From a virus: a stretch of DNA of 31,282 nucleotides. A model generated the notes under the pieces. It had not been told where the DNA came from. It did not search any database and was given only the letters and a program-made list of their open reading frames with translations. Shown here piece after piece: positions 17,676-23,328 of the stretch (position 1 is its first letter; each line of letters starts with the position of its first letter). A program made the position numbers and the translations under genes. The stretch lies in the IMG/VR virus record IMGVR_UViG_3300047328_000104, positions 1 to 31,282 of that record; one strand, written 5' to 3'.

Positions 17676-17886
17676 GGATCTCCAACTGTTTCGGAATGAT
17701 GGCCACCGCCGCCTTCACAAACTCGGACGGCTTATTCGCCGCCATTTGCAAAAGCGCATCGGTGCCGTATTCCTTCCAGGCGGCGTGGAAGTCAGCGAGG
17801 AAGTCCTCGGAGAGCTTGTTGCGAAGCCCCTTCGGGCGCCCCTTGGGGTTGCCTGACTGGCCGGGCTGGAATTTAGGGCTTGGCAT
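17524..17886 (-). CDS. Terminase small subunit-like protein (DUF5681 type)
   Basis: I chose the ATG at 17886 (120 residues) because MPSPKFQPGQSGNPKGRPKG is the normal N-terminus of DUF5681-type proteins, which often precede large terminases. A GAGG ribosome-binding site lies 8-10 nt upstream. The upstream in-frame extension to 17964 is Arg-rich and overlaps the zinc-ribbon gene in another frame. After the KGRPKG segment come a helical region (LADFHAAWKEYGTDALLQMA, FVKAAVAIIPKQLEI) and a Glu-rich tail that overlaps terL. It is expected to bind pac/cos DNA and feed it to the large subunit. Confidence 0.7.
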   Translation of the reverse strand: MPSPKFQPGQSGNPKGRPKGLRNKLSEDFLADFHAAWKEYGTDALLQMAANKPSEFVKAAVAIIPKQLEIHEPLGGVDRERTERLLELVSARLEELSASPDSAPGATEEPLAPRGLSTLQ

Positions 17887-18031
17887 GCTGCCTCGGCGGC
17901 TCCTTCGTTGGCGGCGGCGCAGGCCTAGCTTGCGGCTCGCCACAGCGCGTGCAGCGCTCCTCATCGAACTCGATCGAATACCGCATCACCCCGGCCCCAC
18001 AGCGCCGGCACGGCGGCTCGTAGCGCCTCAC
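17873..18031 (-). CDS. 52-residue zinc-ribbon protein
   Basis: This short gene starts with GTG at 18031, overlapping the GroES-like stop as GTGA, and ends with TAA at 17873, overlapping the small terminase start by 14 nt. The product is VRRYEPPCRRCGAGVMRYSI, then EFDEERCTRCGEPQARP and a Pro-rich tail. Two CxxCG pairs 19 residues apart form a plausible single zinc ribbon. The coupled start and knuckle cysteines support it as a real gene. A DNA- or protein-binding accessory role near packaging genes is possible; the function is unknown. Confidence 0.65.
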   Translation of the reverse strand: MRRYEPPCRRCGAGVMRYSIEFDEERCTRCGEPQARPAPPPTKEPPRQHAKP

Positions 18032-18441
18032 TCGTGCACCGCCACCACATCCTGCTCGCTCGTCAAGATATGCAGCTCGCCATCGATGAAGACCTGATTG
18101 AGCGCATAGCCGCCGATCTCCATGCCGCCAAATTCCACGACCTGGCCGACTTTGACCTCCGTGGGGCGAAAGACTTTGGAGATGCGGATCTCGTGAAATG
18201 GGACCGGCTCCCCATTCACCCCGGGGCGGGTCCCTCGGGTGTGAATGTTCGGGTATCGGCCAGGGCCTGCGGCCACCACCACGCCCAGCACAGGCTTGCC
18301 GGCCCAGTTGGCGATCACGGAATCTGAGAGCTCCTTGGTCATCACCTTGACCAGGATCTTATCGCGCAAGGGTCGCAAGCGCGTGCCCGCAAGCGGCGCA
18401 TCGTAGCGCGGCCGCTCGAGCACCCAATGTGCATCGCTCAT
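18028..18441 (-). CDS. GroES-like co-chaperonin protein
   Basis: The 137-residue product carries cpn10/GroES-fold signatures in order: LRPLRDKILVKVMTKE near residues 22-37, VLGVVVAAGPGRYPN near 51-65, KVGQVVEFGGMEI near 96-108, and ILTSEQDVVAVHE at the C-terminus. Between them is an insertion (residues of about 66-92) where GroES has its strand and roof elements. The mobile loop region is IANWAGKPV-like rather than the canonical GGIVLTG. Phage co-chaperonins such as T4 gp31 replace host GroES during coat folding, and this gene sits just upstream of the head genes. Specific partnering with the coat protein is inferred. Confidence 0.7.
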   Translation of the reverse strand: MSDAHWVLERPRYDAPLAGTRLRPLRDKILVKVMTKELSDSVIANWAGKPVLGVVVAAGPGRYPNIHTRGTRPGVNGEPVPFHEIRISKVFRPTEVKVGQVVEFGGMEIGGYALNQVFIDGELHILTSEQDVVAVHE

Positions 18442-18569
18442 CGGCGCGCCTTCTGGGCTTTGAGCTCCTGATACGTGAGCCGCGGCTTGACGACCTTCAC
18501 ACCCAAGGCGCGCTTTAAAAACGCGGTCATGGGTTCGGGCTTAGCAGGGGGTTTGGCAGGGGCGCTCAC
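18438..18569 (-). CDS. 43-residue basic protein
   Basis: This small gene starts with GTG at 18569, which overlaps the TAG of the upstream regulator gene by one base, and its TGA overlaps the GroES-like ATG (ATGA). The product begins MSAPAKPPAKPEPMTAFLKR and continues ALGVKVVKPRLTYQELKAQK, ending ARR. It is very basic with a Pro/Lys N-terminus. Coupling on both sides supports translation. I do not recognise the family. Confidence 0.55.
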   Translation of the reverse strand: MSAPAKPPAKPEPMTAFLKRALGVKVVKPRLTYQELKAQKARR

Positions 18570-18958
18570 TAAAAATACCTCACCGAGGTAATCTTTTGGT
18601 GGGCAAATTCGCCATGCTCGCGGCTTTGTAGTCGATTTCTGACGACTCCGTCAAGCTCTGAATGCACATACCACTCCGCGTGCCGCAACCGCCCGATCAG
18701 TGTCGTGCGTGCAATGTCGAGCGCGAGCGCTTTATCGGAGAACGAGCCTGCGCGCGTGTAGACCTGCAGAAGCACCGCCCGATCGAAGGGCTCGCCACGA
18801 CGTACGATCAGATCGACCTCGAGCACGGCCGCCGGCGTCACATCGCTATCGCGCGCACCTAAACCTAATATCGCGCGAAACATCGAGGCCAGGGCCGGCT
18901 CCCCGCCGCGGGCCCACAACCCCCACGCTTTCAGTCGCAGTCTCGTATCGGCAATCAT
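18569..18958 (-). CDS. Q-like late-gene regulator, tentative
   Basis: The 129-residue protein has an N-terminal TRLRLKAWGLWARGGEPALA segment and a C-terminal predicted helix-turn-helix (SDKALALDIARTTLIGRLRH, then AEWYVHSELDG). Both resemble phage late antitermination or sigma-region-4-like regulators. It sits directly before the packaging and structural genes in transcription order, the usual place for a Q-type regulator. Its ATG overlaps the upstream small HTH gene (ATGA). An unrelated DNA-binding protein is possible. Confidence 0.45.
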   Translation of the reverse strand: MIADTRLRLKAWGLWARGGEPALASMFRAILGLGARDSDVTPAAVLEVDLIVRRGEPFDRAVLLQVYTRAGSFSDKALALDIARTTLIGRLRHAEWYVHSELDGVVRNRLQSREHGEFAHQKITSVRYF

Positions 18959-19128
18959 GATTTAGGCCGCCTCCTCTGGCGCGCGATGTACTGACTCATG
19001 GTCGATGGATGCACCCCGAAACGCTTGGCGAGGGTGGATTGCGGCACACCCCACGCGTAGAGCTTCATGCACTCGATCTGCTGCTCTTCGGACAAGCGTC
19101 GCTTCGGAATGTGTCGGGGCTTGCGCAT
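18955..19128 (-). CDS. 57-residue HTH protein
   Basis: The product, starting MRKPRHIPKRRLSEEQQIEC, contains a homeodomain-like helix-turn-helix (YAWGVPQSTLAKRFGVHPST, then MSQYIARQ), as in resolvase or transposase-type DNA-binding domains and small phage regulators. The ATG at 19128 directly follows the TGA of the zinc-ribbon membrane gene at 19129, and its TGA overlaps the next ATG (18958) by 4 nt. The basic termini fit DNA binding. It probably regulates phage genes or assists terminase; the target is unknown. Confidence 0.6.
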   Translation of the reverse strand: MRKPRHIPKRRLSEEQQIECMKLYAWGVPQSTLAKRFGVHPSTMSQYIARQRRRPKS

Positions 19129-19398
19129 TCACTGCAAATGTTTCCAATCAGAGGCCAGCGACACCGCGCGGCACGAGTAGCAGCGCTTCAATCCCGACGC
19201 AGCACCGCTGCCGTAGAGCGCGCCCTGACCCACGAAATAATCGATGCCCCCGCATTTGGGGCACACCATCAGATCCTCAGGCACTGAGCGCGTCTCATCG
19301 AAGGCCTCGAAGTCAAAAAAGCCGAGCATCTTCAAAATCGCCACCACGAGCGAGACCAAGATAAAACCGGCCGCATACCCGAAATAGCGCGCGCTCAT
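19129..19398 (-). CDS. Membrane-anchored zinc-ribbon protein
   Basis: I used the ATG at 19398 (89 residues), which overlaps the upstream stop (ATGA). Residues of about 5-25 form a hydrophobic segment (YFGYAAGFILVSLVVAILKM), so the protein is probably anchored by an N-terminal helix. CPKC at about residue 46 and CYSC at about 71 form a zinc ribbon. The longer upstream frame extension is an out-of-frame shadow of the nuclease-like gene. No known function. Confidence 0.6.
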   Translation of the reverse strand: MSARYFGYAAGFILVSLVVAILKMLGFFDFEAFDETRSVPEDLMVCPKCGGIDYFVGQGALYGSGAASGLKRCYSCRAVSLASDWKHLQ

Positions 19399-19784
19399 AG
19401 CTCCACCTCCCGCAGCACCCAGCGCCCGGCCGCGTTCTTGCGCCATCCATGCACGACGACGCGGATTGCCTTGCAGACCAGCGGCCAGTTCTCGTGCTCG
19501 ACGATTTTGGTGACGCGCGCGGCCATATTGGCGCTCGAGGTGGTTTGCACGCCGATGATGTCCTCGCCCTTGATGGCCAGGATATCGATGAAGCCAAACA
19601 GATCCCGCGTGATGAACACGCGCGGCAGGCGCTTCTCGACGACCTCGCACAAATACCCTTGCTCGCGCAGGTGCTTCAAACTTCGCGCCGCCGGCGAGGC
19701 GGAGCTCGCTTTGCGCCGCGGGCGAGCGGTGAGCGTCGCCGCGGGCAGATCGGAGATGCCGAAGGCGTTGACCTGGGCGTCCAT
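19395..19784 (-). CDS. PD-(D/E)XK nuclease-like protein, active site degenerate
   Basis: The 129-residue protein has a core like small phage endonuclease-fold proteins: ARSLKHLREQGYLCEVVEKR, then RDLFGFIDILAIKGEDIIGV and QTTSSANMAARVTKIV. The Asp of FIDILAI matches the first metal ligand, but the usual E-x-K appears as G-V-Q, so classical catalysis is doubtful. The last part carries VVVHGWRKNA. The start overlaps the upstream HTH gene by one base (TGATG). It is probably a nucleic-acid-binding or inactive nuclease-fold protein; catalytic function is uncertain. Confidence 0.6.
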   Translation of the reverse strand: MDAQVNAFGISDLPAATLTARPRRKASSASPAARSLKHLREQGYLCEVVEKRLPRVFITRDLFGFIDILAIKGEDIIGVQTTSSANMAARVTKIVEHENWPLVCKAIRVVVHGWRKNAAGRWVLREVEL

Positions 19785-20008
19785 CAGCTCGCCTCCTCAG
19801 GTGGCGAAGGCTCCGCGGCCGGCGATGGGCCCTCGTGCGCGCGACGGTAGCGCTTTATCTGCACGCCGGCCTTTTGCAAGATCTGACTGATGCGCGCGGT
19901 TGAGACGTGAAAGTCCCGGGCGAGTTCCTTGTAGGTGGCGCCATGAGCTCGCAGGCGCACGATCTCGGCGTTGCGCTCGGCCAAATCCGGGGGTGTTTCA
20001 TTCGCCAT
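19784..20008 (-). CDS. Small HTH DNA-binding protein
   Basis: The 74-residue product from ATG 20008 has a textbook ribosome-binding site (AAGGAGG) 6 nt upstream. The helix-turn-helix is RNAEIVRLRAHGATYKELAR and DFHVSTARISQILQKAGVQI, similar to sigma-region-4/Trp-repressor-like motifs. The C-terminus is Pro/Glu/Ala-rich. The frame stays open upstream to 20161 and carries a different conserved-looking sequence (see 20009-20195), so a fused longer protein is possible. It probably controls neighbouring phage genes. Confidence 0.6.
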   Translation of the reverse strand: MANETPPDLAERNAEIVRLRAHGATYKELARDFHVSTARISQILQKAGVQIKRYRRAHEGPSPAAEPSPPEEAS

Positions 20009-20195
20009 CGCTGTCCTCCTTGAATGGTCGCCGGACTTCATCCAGCGCAGAAAAGTTTTTGCCTGGCATTCCAAATGCGCATCGCCGCCGCGCGAATAAA
20101 TCACGTGCCCATTGCCCACCGCGAGCACCCATCGATGGCGGCCGCCGGCAACGTAGTGCACGCCGGGTGTGATCGGGGGGGGGATTGCGACTCAT
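20009..20195 (-). pseudogene. Coupled ORF apparently frameshifted at a C9 tract
   Basis: ATG 20195 overlaps the upstream stop as ATGA and begins MSRNPPP, then meets nine Cs (plus-strand G9, 20175-20183). With nine Cs the frame becomes an Arg-rich 65-residue product ending at 19998. With eight Cs it would read MSRNPPPITPG and join VHYVAGGRHRWVLAVGNGHV, then IYSRGGDAHLECQAKTFLRW, a far more protein-like sequence, which is open from GTG 20161. The gene is therefore either shifted by an indel, phase-variable, a sequencing error, or started at GTG 20161. Its end runs into the frame of the HTH gene at 20008. Confidence 0.5.
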
Positions 20196-20476
20196 GCATG
20201 GGACGCCGCCCGACGTTTGCGTGTCGATGCATACAGCGGCTCGCCAAAGAGCCGCAGGAAGGCTTGTTCGTAGGTTTCGCACTTGCCATCGGGTGCGCGC
20301 CCGATCACCGTGCAGTCGAGCTTTGCGCCGATCAGGTGCGCACGCAATTGCTCCACGTGGAACGCACCTGCTTGCGCGAACGGCTTGCCGTGCTCGGCGC
20401 AGCGTTTGGCGAAGTACTCGAGGGCGCTGTTCCCTTTCTGCTGAAACAACATTTCGCGCTGGGTCATGGCGCTCAT
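20192..20476 (-). CDS. 94-residue hypothetical protein of replication region
   Basis: I chose ATG 20476 because it overlaps the upstream gene stop (ATGA); the longer open frame is a shadow. The product, starting MSAMTQREMLFQQKGNSALE, has YFAKRCAEHGKPFAQAGAFH and KLDCTVIGRAPDGKCETYEQ. The pattern suggests a small alpha/beta protein. It is co-transcribed with the replication genes and its stop overlaps the next start (ATGA). No function is assigned. Confidence 0.6.
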   Translation of the reverse strand: MSAMTQREMLFQQKGNSALEYFAKRCAEHGKPFAQAGAFHVEQLRAHLIGAKLDCTVIGRAPDGKCETYEQAFLRLFGEPLYASTRKRRAASHA

Positions 20477-21000
20477 CGGGAAAGCTTCTTGAGCGCGTAG
20501 GCGTGCCGCTCGGTATCCGCCAACATGTCGGCGACCATCACCCGAAAGCCCTCGCAGAAAAGCCCGGCGGGGATGGCGACTCCGACACACTCGGCGAAGC
20601 GTTTGCCATTCTCGCGCCACTCGCGATAGAGGTACGTCCACGGCAGCGCTCGCTGCCTGGCGCGATCGGGATTGACGTTGCCGGCATCGGCGAGCTCGGG
20701 GTGCGTGAGCATCACGTACTCGCAAAGCTGCGCCTGAATGCTCGGGCCGCTGTCGGGCTCGCGCGCGATGGGTGCGCTCTCGCGACGTCGCTGAACTTCG
20801 CGCAAGGATCCCACGGTGGGCATCGATTCGAACGTGGAATCCGTCAACGCCGAGTCGACAATTCGCAGGAATTCCGCCGGTGAAACCTTGCGAAACGCCT
20901 GCCAGTACGCGTCCTTTCGAGCCTGCGTCGGAGGCGTGTCGAAGGCTGCGCATAGCCTGGCGAATGCTTGCTCGAACGCTGGAAAATCAGCCAGTTGCAT
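20473..21000 (-). CDS. Replication-associated protein (helicase-loader-like position)
   Basis: The 175-residue protein is mostly helical, with FEQAFARLCAAFDTPPTQAR, DAYWQAFRKVSPAEFLRIVD and TDSTFESMPTVGSLREVQRR. The sequence pattern and position next to a DUF1376 replication protein resemble phage lambda P/DnaT-like or replisome-organiser partners that help load the host helicase. There is no Walker motif. It overlaps the DUF1376 gene by 14 nt and the next gene by 4 nt. The loader role is inferred from context. Confidence 0.55.
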   Translation of the reverse strand: MQLADFPAFEQAFARLCAAFDTPPTQARKDAYWQAFRKVSPAEFLRIVDSALTDSTFESMPTVGSLREVQRRRESAPIAREPDSGPSIQAQLCEYVMLTHPELADAGNVNPDRARQRALPWTYLYREWRENGKRFAECVGVAIPAGLFCEGFRVMVADMLADTERHAYALKKLSR

Positions 21001-21553
21001 GGGTCTCTCCGGTCGGCTCTACGCCGAGCAATTCCTCCTCGGTCGGCGGTGTCCAGGCTGGCTTTTCGCGAGATTTTCCATTTGCCCGCACACGCCCCCT
21101 CCCTTCGAGGGAGGGTTGGGGAGGGTGTGTGTCTGGTGTCTGGCTAGTGGAGTCTGGAGTCTGGAGTCTGGGAGGTGAACCAATCGACTTCGATTCGTCG
21201 CTTTCTGGTGAATCAATCGACGACGAACCGTTCACGCTTCGTTGACGGTTCGCAGCTATTCGCCGGTTCGTTTCTTGCTGTGCCTTTGCTTGGCGGATCT
21301 CCTCATCTGCTCGTTTGTTGTGCCACCCGTCGACCTGCTTCTCGAAGAACTCTTTCAGCACCTCATCGATCGCCTCACGCTGGGGCTTGGACTGCGCGCG
21401 GGTCAATCGGTACACCTGGCGCAGCTCGAGCGGGATGGGGCGCTCATCGCGGTAGTAGACCCGCAGCAGCCGCGTGTACGCCATGTCCTCGTCCCAGGAC
21501 AGGTGCATGGTCGCGCCGTCGTAGTCGCCTAAGTGGTGCTTGTAGAAGTTCAT
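20987..21553 (-). CDS. DUF1376 (YdaU-type) replication protein
   Basis: I used ATG 21553, giving MNFYKHHLGDYDGATMHLSW, because DUF1376 proteins usually start at this point; a GTG at 21568 would add five residues. The N-terminal 90 residues hold the winged-helix-like domain (DMAYTRLLRVYYRDERPIPL, VLKEFFEKQVDGWHNKRADE). The protein then becomes low complexity (Ser/Gln/Pro-rich) and includes an in-frame palindrome (TPDTHPPQPSLEGRGR) and AGTCTGG repeats. Such proteins in phages are thought to act in initiation of replication. No clear ribosome-binding site is seen before either start. Confidence 0.7.
   Translation of the reverse strand: MNFYKHHLGDYDGATMHLSWDEDMAYTRLLRVYYRDERPIPLELRQVYRLTRAQSKPQREAIDEVLKEFFEKQVDGWHNKRADEEIRQAKAQQETNRRIAANRQRSVNGSSSIDSPESDESKSIGSPPRLQTPDSTSQTPDTHPPQPSLEGRGRVRANGKSREKPAWTPPTEEELLGVEPTGETHATG
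21097..21115. repeat. REP-like palindrome inside DUF1376 gene
   Basis: A perfect inverted repeat of 8-bp arms (CCCTCCCT and AGGGAGGG) flanks TCG. Similar palindromes encoding 'PSLEGRGR'-like peptides are common dispersed REP-type repeats in proteobacterial genomes. Here it is kept in frame, in the linker of the replication protein. Confidence 0.65.
21131..21171. repeat. Short tandem repeats (GTCTGG / AGTCTGG)
   Basis: GTCTGG occurs twice at 21131-21143 and AGTCTGG three times in tandem at 21151-21171. They lie in the low-complexity linker of the DUF1376 gene, directly beside the palindrome. The 7-nt unit means that copy-number changes would shift the frame. Confidence 0.7.
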
Positions 21554-21756
21554 CGAGAACGAGGACACGGCTCGATACCGTCAGAAAATCCCCGCGCTGT
21601 GTGAGTGGGATACCGCACAGACGCGGCGCCAGGGCTTGACATGTACTCGCACGATAGGGGATGGCTGGCCGTGCGGTCGGCCCTGAAAAAGGCGCCCGCC
21701 CTGCCCCGTGCTAGATTTCGGAGGCGACAACGAAATTTCACACAGGAAGGGCGAGC

Positions 21757-22107
21757 ATGGAACGAACGATTTACGCAATTGTGATGATTGGTCTGTCCAC
21801 TTTGGGCTGCGTGGGCGCCTCGGAAATAGTGCCGATCGGTAAGGACACGTACCTGATTACCGGTCGGGCGCTCGGCGGCATCGAGGCCGGCCAAGGCATC
21901 ATCGCGGCGACAAAAAAAGCCGGTCAGTTTTGCTCCGACAAAGGACTGAACTTCGTCTTCGGCCACAGCCAATCGAGCGGAAACGCAGCCTTTGGCGGCG
22001 AATCGAACCAATTGGTCTTCAGCTGTCTTGCCAGCGACGATCCGGAATACAAGCGCATCAAAATCCGGCAGGACCCGACGACGGTGATCGAGGACGCGCG
22101 CCACTGA
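21757..22107 (+). CDS. Secreted or lipoprotein-like protein, antisense to the late operon
   Basis: The 116-residue product starts MERTIYAIVMIGLSTLGCVG, a signal peptide with a Cys at residue 18 and a weak lipobox (TLGC), so it is probably exported and possibly lipidated. The mature part is Gly/Ser-rich with two Cys (QFCSDKG, VFSCLA) that may form a disulfide. A strong AGGAAGG lies about 8 nt before the ATG. It is the only plus-strand gene amid leftward genes and resembles a 'moron', a gene carried for the lysogen. A function is not known. Confidence 0.7.
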   Translation: MERTIYAIVMIGLSTLGCVGASEIVPIGKDTYLITGRALGGIEAGQGIIAATKKAGQFCSDKGLNFVFGHSQSSGNAAFGGESNQLVFSCLASDDPEYKRIKIRQDPTTVIEDARH

Positions 22108-22121
22108 CGCCACAGCGGTCA

Positions 22122-22349
22122 TCATTTCGCAATCCCGGATCGGGGGCGCACGCAGTCCCCCAATCCCTCGCGGTGCAACAATTCCGCCAGTAGCCTGTGC
22201 TCCTCCAGTTTGTGGATAGCCCAGTCGTGCAGGATTTCGCGAGCGATTGCATTCATGTCGAGACCCCTGCGCTTCGCTTCCCACTCCAGCGCCACGTGCG
22301 ACTCGACAGTGATTTTTGGGCGGATCGCATCCCTGAGCTCCCGGGGCAC
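22122..22349 (-). CDS. Small ribbon-helix-helix-like protein
   Basis: The 75-residue product begins with GTG 22349, three bases after the stop of the Cro-like gene. PKITVESHVALEWEAKRRGL and DMNAIAREILHDWAIHKLEE fit an Arc/MetJ-type ribbon-helix-helix (strand, helix, turn, helix). It is co-transcribed with the Cro-like gene from the leftward promoter at 22593. The expected role is an early regulator that binds phage operators; this is inferred from size and position. Confidence 0.5.
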   Translation of the reverse strand: MPRELRDAIRPKITVESHVALEWEAKRRGLDMNAIAREILHDWAIHKLEEHRLLAELLHREGLGDCVRPRSGIAK

Positions 22350-22352
22350 AAG

Positions 22353-22556
22353 CTAGGCGTGTTCAGTCGGGTAAATGTCGGGGCGCAACTCGTGACGACT
22401 GACGCCAGTCACACGCTCGATAGCGATAACGCGCTCGGCGGGGACGCGAACGTTTTTTCGAGTCCACTTTTGAACGGACTGCTGGGTAACTCCCAATGCT
22501 TGGGCAAGACGAACTTGACTTCCCGCCGCCTGAATCGCGCGTTGAATGGCTTTCAT
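22353..22556 (-). CDS. Cro-like repressor (YdaS-type HTH)
   Basis: The 67-residue product MKAIQRAIQAAGSQVRLAQA, then LGVTQQSVQKWTRKNVRVPA, ERVIAIERVTGVSRHELRPD is a typical small Cro/YdaS-like helix-turn-helix protein. It faces away from the repressor gene. The promoter's -10 box lies 7 nt from its ATG, so the transcript should start at or just before the ATG and be leaderless. It is expected to compete with the repressor at shared ACTATCGGGTGT-type operators and promote lytic growth. Confidence 0.75.
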   Translation of the reverse strand: MKAIQRAIQAAGSQVRLAQALGVTQQSVQKWTRKNVRVPAERVIAIERVTGVSRHELRPDIYPTEHA

Positions 22557-22593
22557 GCGCGATAAATTACGACTATCGGGTGTATTTGGTCAA
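22557..22593 (-). promoter_or_regulatory. Leftward early promoter with operator
   Basis: On the minus strand TTGACC (22593-22588), an 18-nt spacer and TAATTT (22569-22564) form a strong promoter for the Cro-like gene. The spacer contains ACACCCGATAGT, the complement of ACTATCGGGTGT at 22572-22583. The 30-nt core matches the rightward promoter at 23264-23293 at 26 positions. A second partial half-site (GATAGT) lies at 22599-22604. Confidence 0.8.
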
Positions 22594-22632
22594 GCACTGA
22601 TAGTGGATCGACCCCACGGCAAACTACACCCT

Positions 22633-23097
22633 ATGACTGTATTTACCCGCGATGACATCAAAAACAGTTTCGCCGAGAGGTTGGCGCACGCCTGCGACCG
22701 CATAGCGGATTGCCCTAAAAAAAGGGGTCGTGCTGCTTGGCTAGCGCGTCAAATGGATCTGAATCAGAATTCGATCCTTAAATGGTTTTCCGGTATGAGC
22801 GTGCCCGATCAAACCAATGTGGTGCGCTTGGCAACGCTCCTGAGGGTTAACGCTCAGTGGCTACAGGTCGGCCCCGGCAGTGAAGTTATCCCAGATAACA
22901 ACGATGACTTTTGGGAGAAAATCAGGCCGCTTCTACCGCATTTGGACGAACGCGCGAAAACCGCCATCCTGCATTACGCGCAAATTGAAGCATCCAGCGC
23001 GCCGAAGATTCGCTTACCTGCGACGTTTCCAAATGAAAATGAACCAGAAGAGCCTGGTCTCGAATTGCCACCCTTTCGCGATCCGATTACTAAATAG
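22633..23097 (+). CDS. CI-like prophage repressor
   Basis: I chose ATG 22633 (154 residues) because residues 1-80 then form a clean helix-turn-helix domain (FAERLAHACDRIADCPKKRG, AAWLARQMDLNQNSILKWFS, TNVVRLATLLRVNAQWLQVG). The open frame to 22546 overlaps the Cro promoter. The remaining 70 residues (DDFWEKIRPLLPHLDERAKT and a Pro/Glu-rich tail) do not resemble an S24 LexA-type protease domain, so RecA-driven self-cleavage is not predicted. No Shine-Dalgarno sequence is visible upstream. It probably binds the operators at 22572 and 23247-23291. Confidence 0.75.
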   Translation: MTVFTRDDIKNSFAERLAHACDRIADCPKKRGRAAWLARQMDLNQNSILKWFSGMSVPDQTNVVRLATLLRVNAQWLQVGPGSEVIPDNNDDFWEKIRPLLPHLDERAKTAILHYAQIEASSAPKIRLPATFPNENEPEEPGLELPPFRDPITK

Positions 23098-23163
23098 TTC
23101 GTTCTTCTTCACTAGGTTGATCGGCATCACCCCCCCCTCGCTCGCGGTATTGAATTTTCTCTA

Positions 23164-23204
23164 TGTGCGTTACCGCACAGACATTTTGCGGTTTTTGCTG
23201 TGCG
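23164..23204 (+). terminator. Terminator with alternative hairpins after the repressor gene
   Basis: CCGCA (23173-23177), a 9-nt loop, TGCGG and five Ts form a rho-independent terminator on the plus strand. The same bases can also pair as TGTGCG/CGCACA (23164-23179) or as CGCACAG/CTGTGCG (23174-23204), so the three hairpins exclude one another. It separates repressor transcription from the early promoter. Confidence 0.6.
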
Positions 23205-23246
23205 TTATCATTACACCTAACAAAAGCGTTTGGTTGTAAAATTTTT

Positions 23247-23293
23247 ATTACTACTATCGGGTGTTGACTAACTACACCCGATAGTAGTAATGT
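23247..23293 (+). promoter_or_regulatory. Rightward early promoter inside an 18-bp-arm palindromic operator
   Basis: A perfect inverted repeat has 18-bp arms (23247-23264 and 23274-23291) and a 9-nt spacer. It contains ACTATCGGGTGT and its complement. TTGACT (23264-23269), an 18-nt spacer and TAATGT (23288-23293) form a promoter overlapped by the right arm, so a bound repressor should block it. It drives the early genes starting at 23329. Confidence 0.85.
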
Positions 23294-23328
23294 TCTCCCC
23301 ATCGGCCCCAAAACCGCATGGAGAGACG

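Noticed and set aside
21636-21664. Promoter starting TTGACA before the exported-protein gene
   Set aside because: The -35 is perfect, but no -10 box lies at a 16-18 nt spacing; GATAGG is only 11 nt away.
21661-21690. GGCCG/CGGCC hairpin as terminator before the exported-protein gene
   Set aside because: There is no T-run after the stem on the plus strand; on the minus strand the Ts precede it.
22546-22632. N-terminal extension of the repressor from ATG 22546
   Set aside because: It would run across the Cro promoter and operator, and the added residues do not look like part of the HTH domain.
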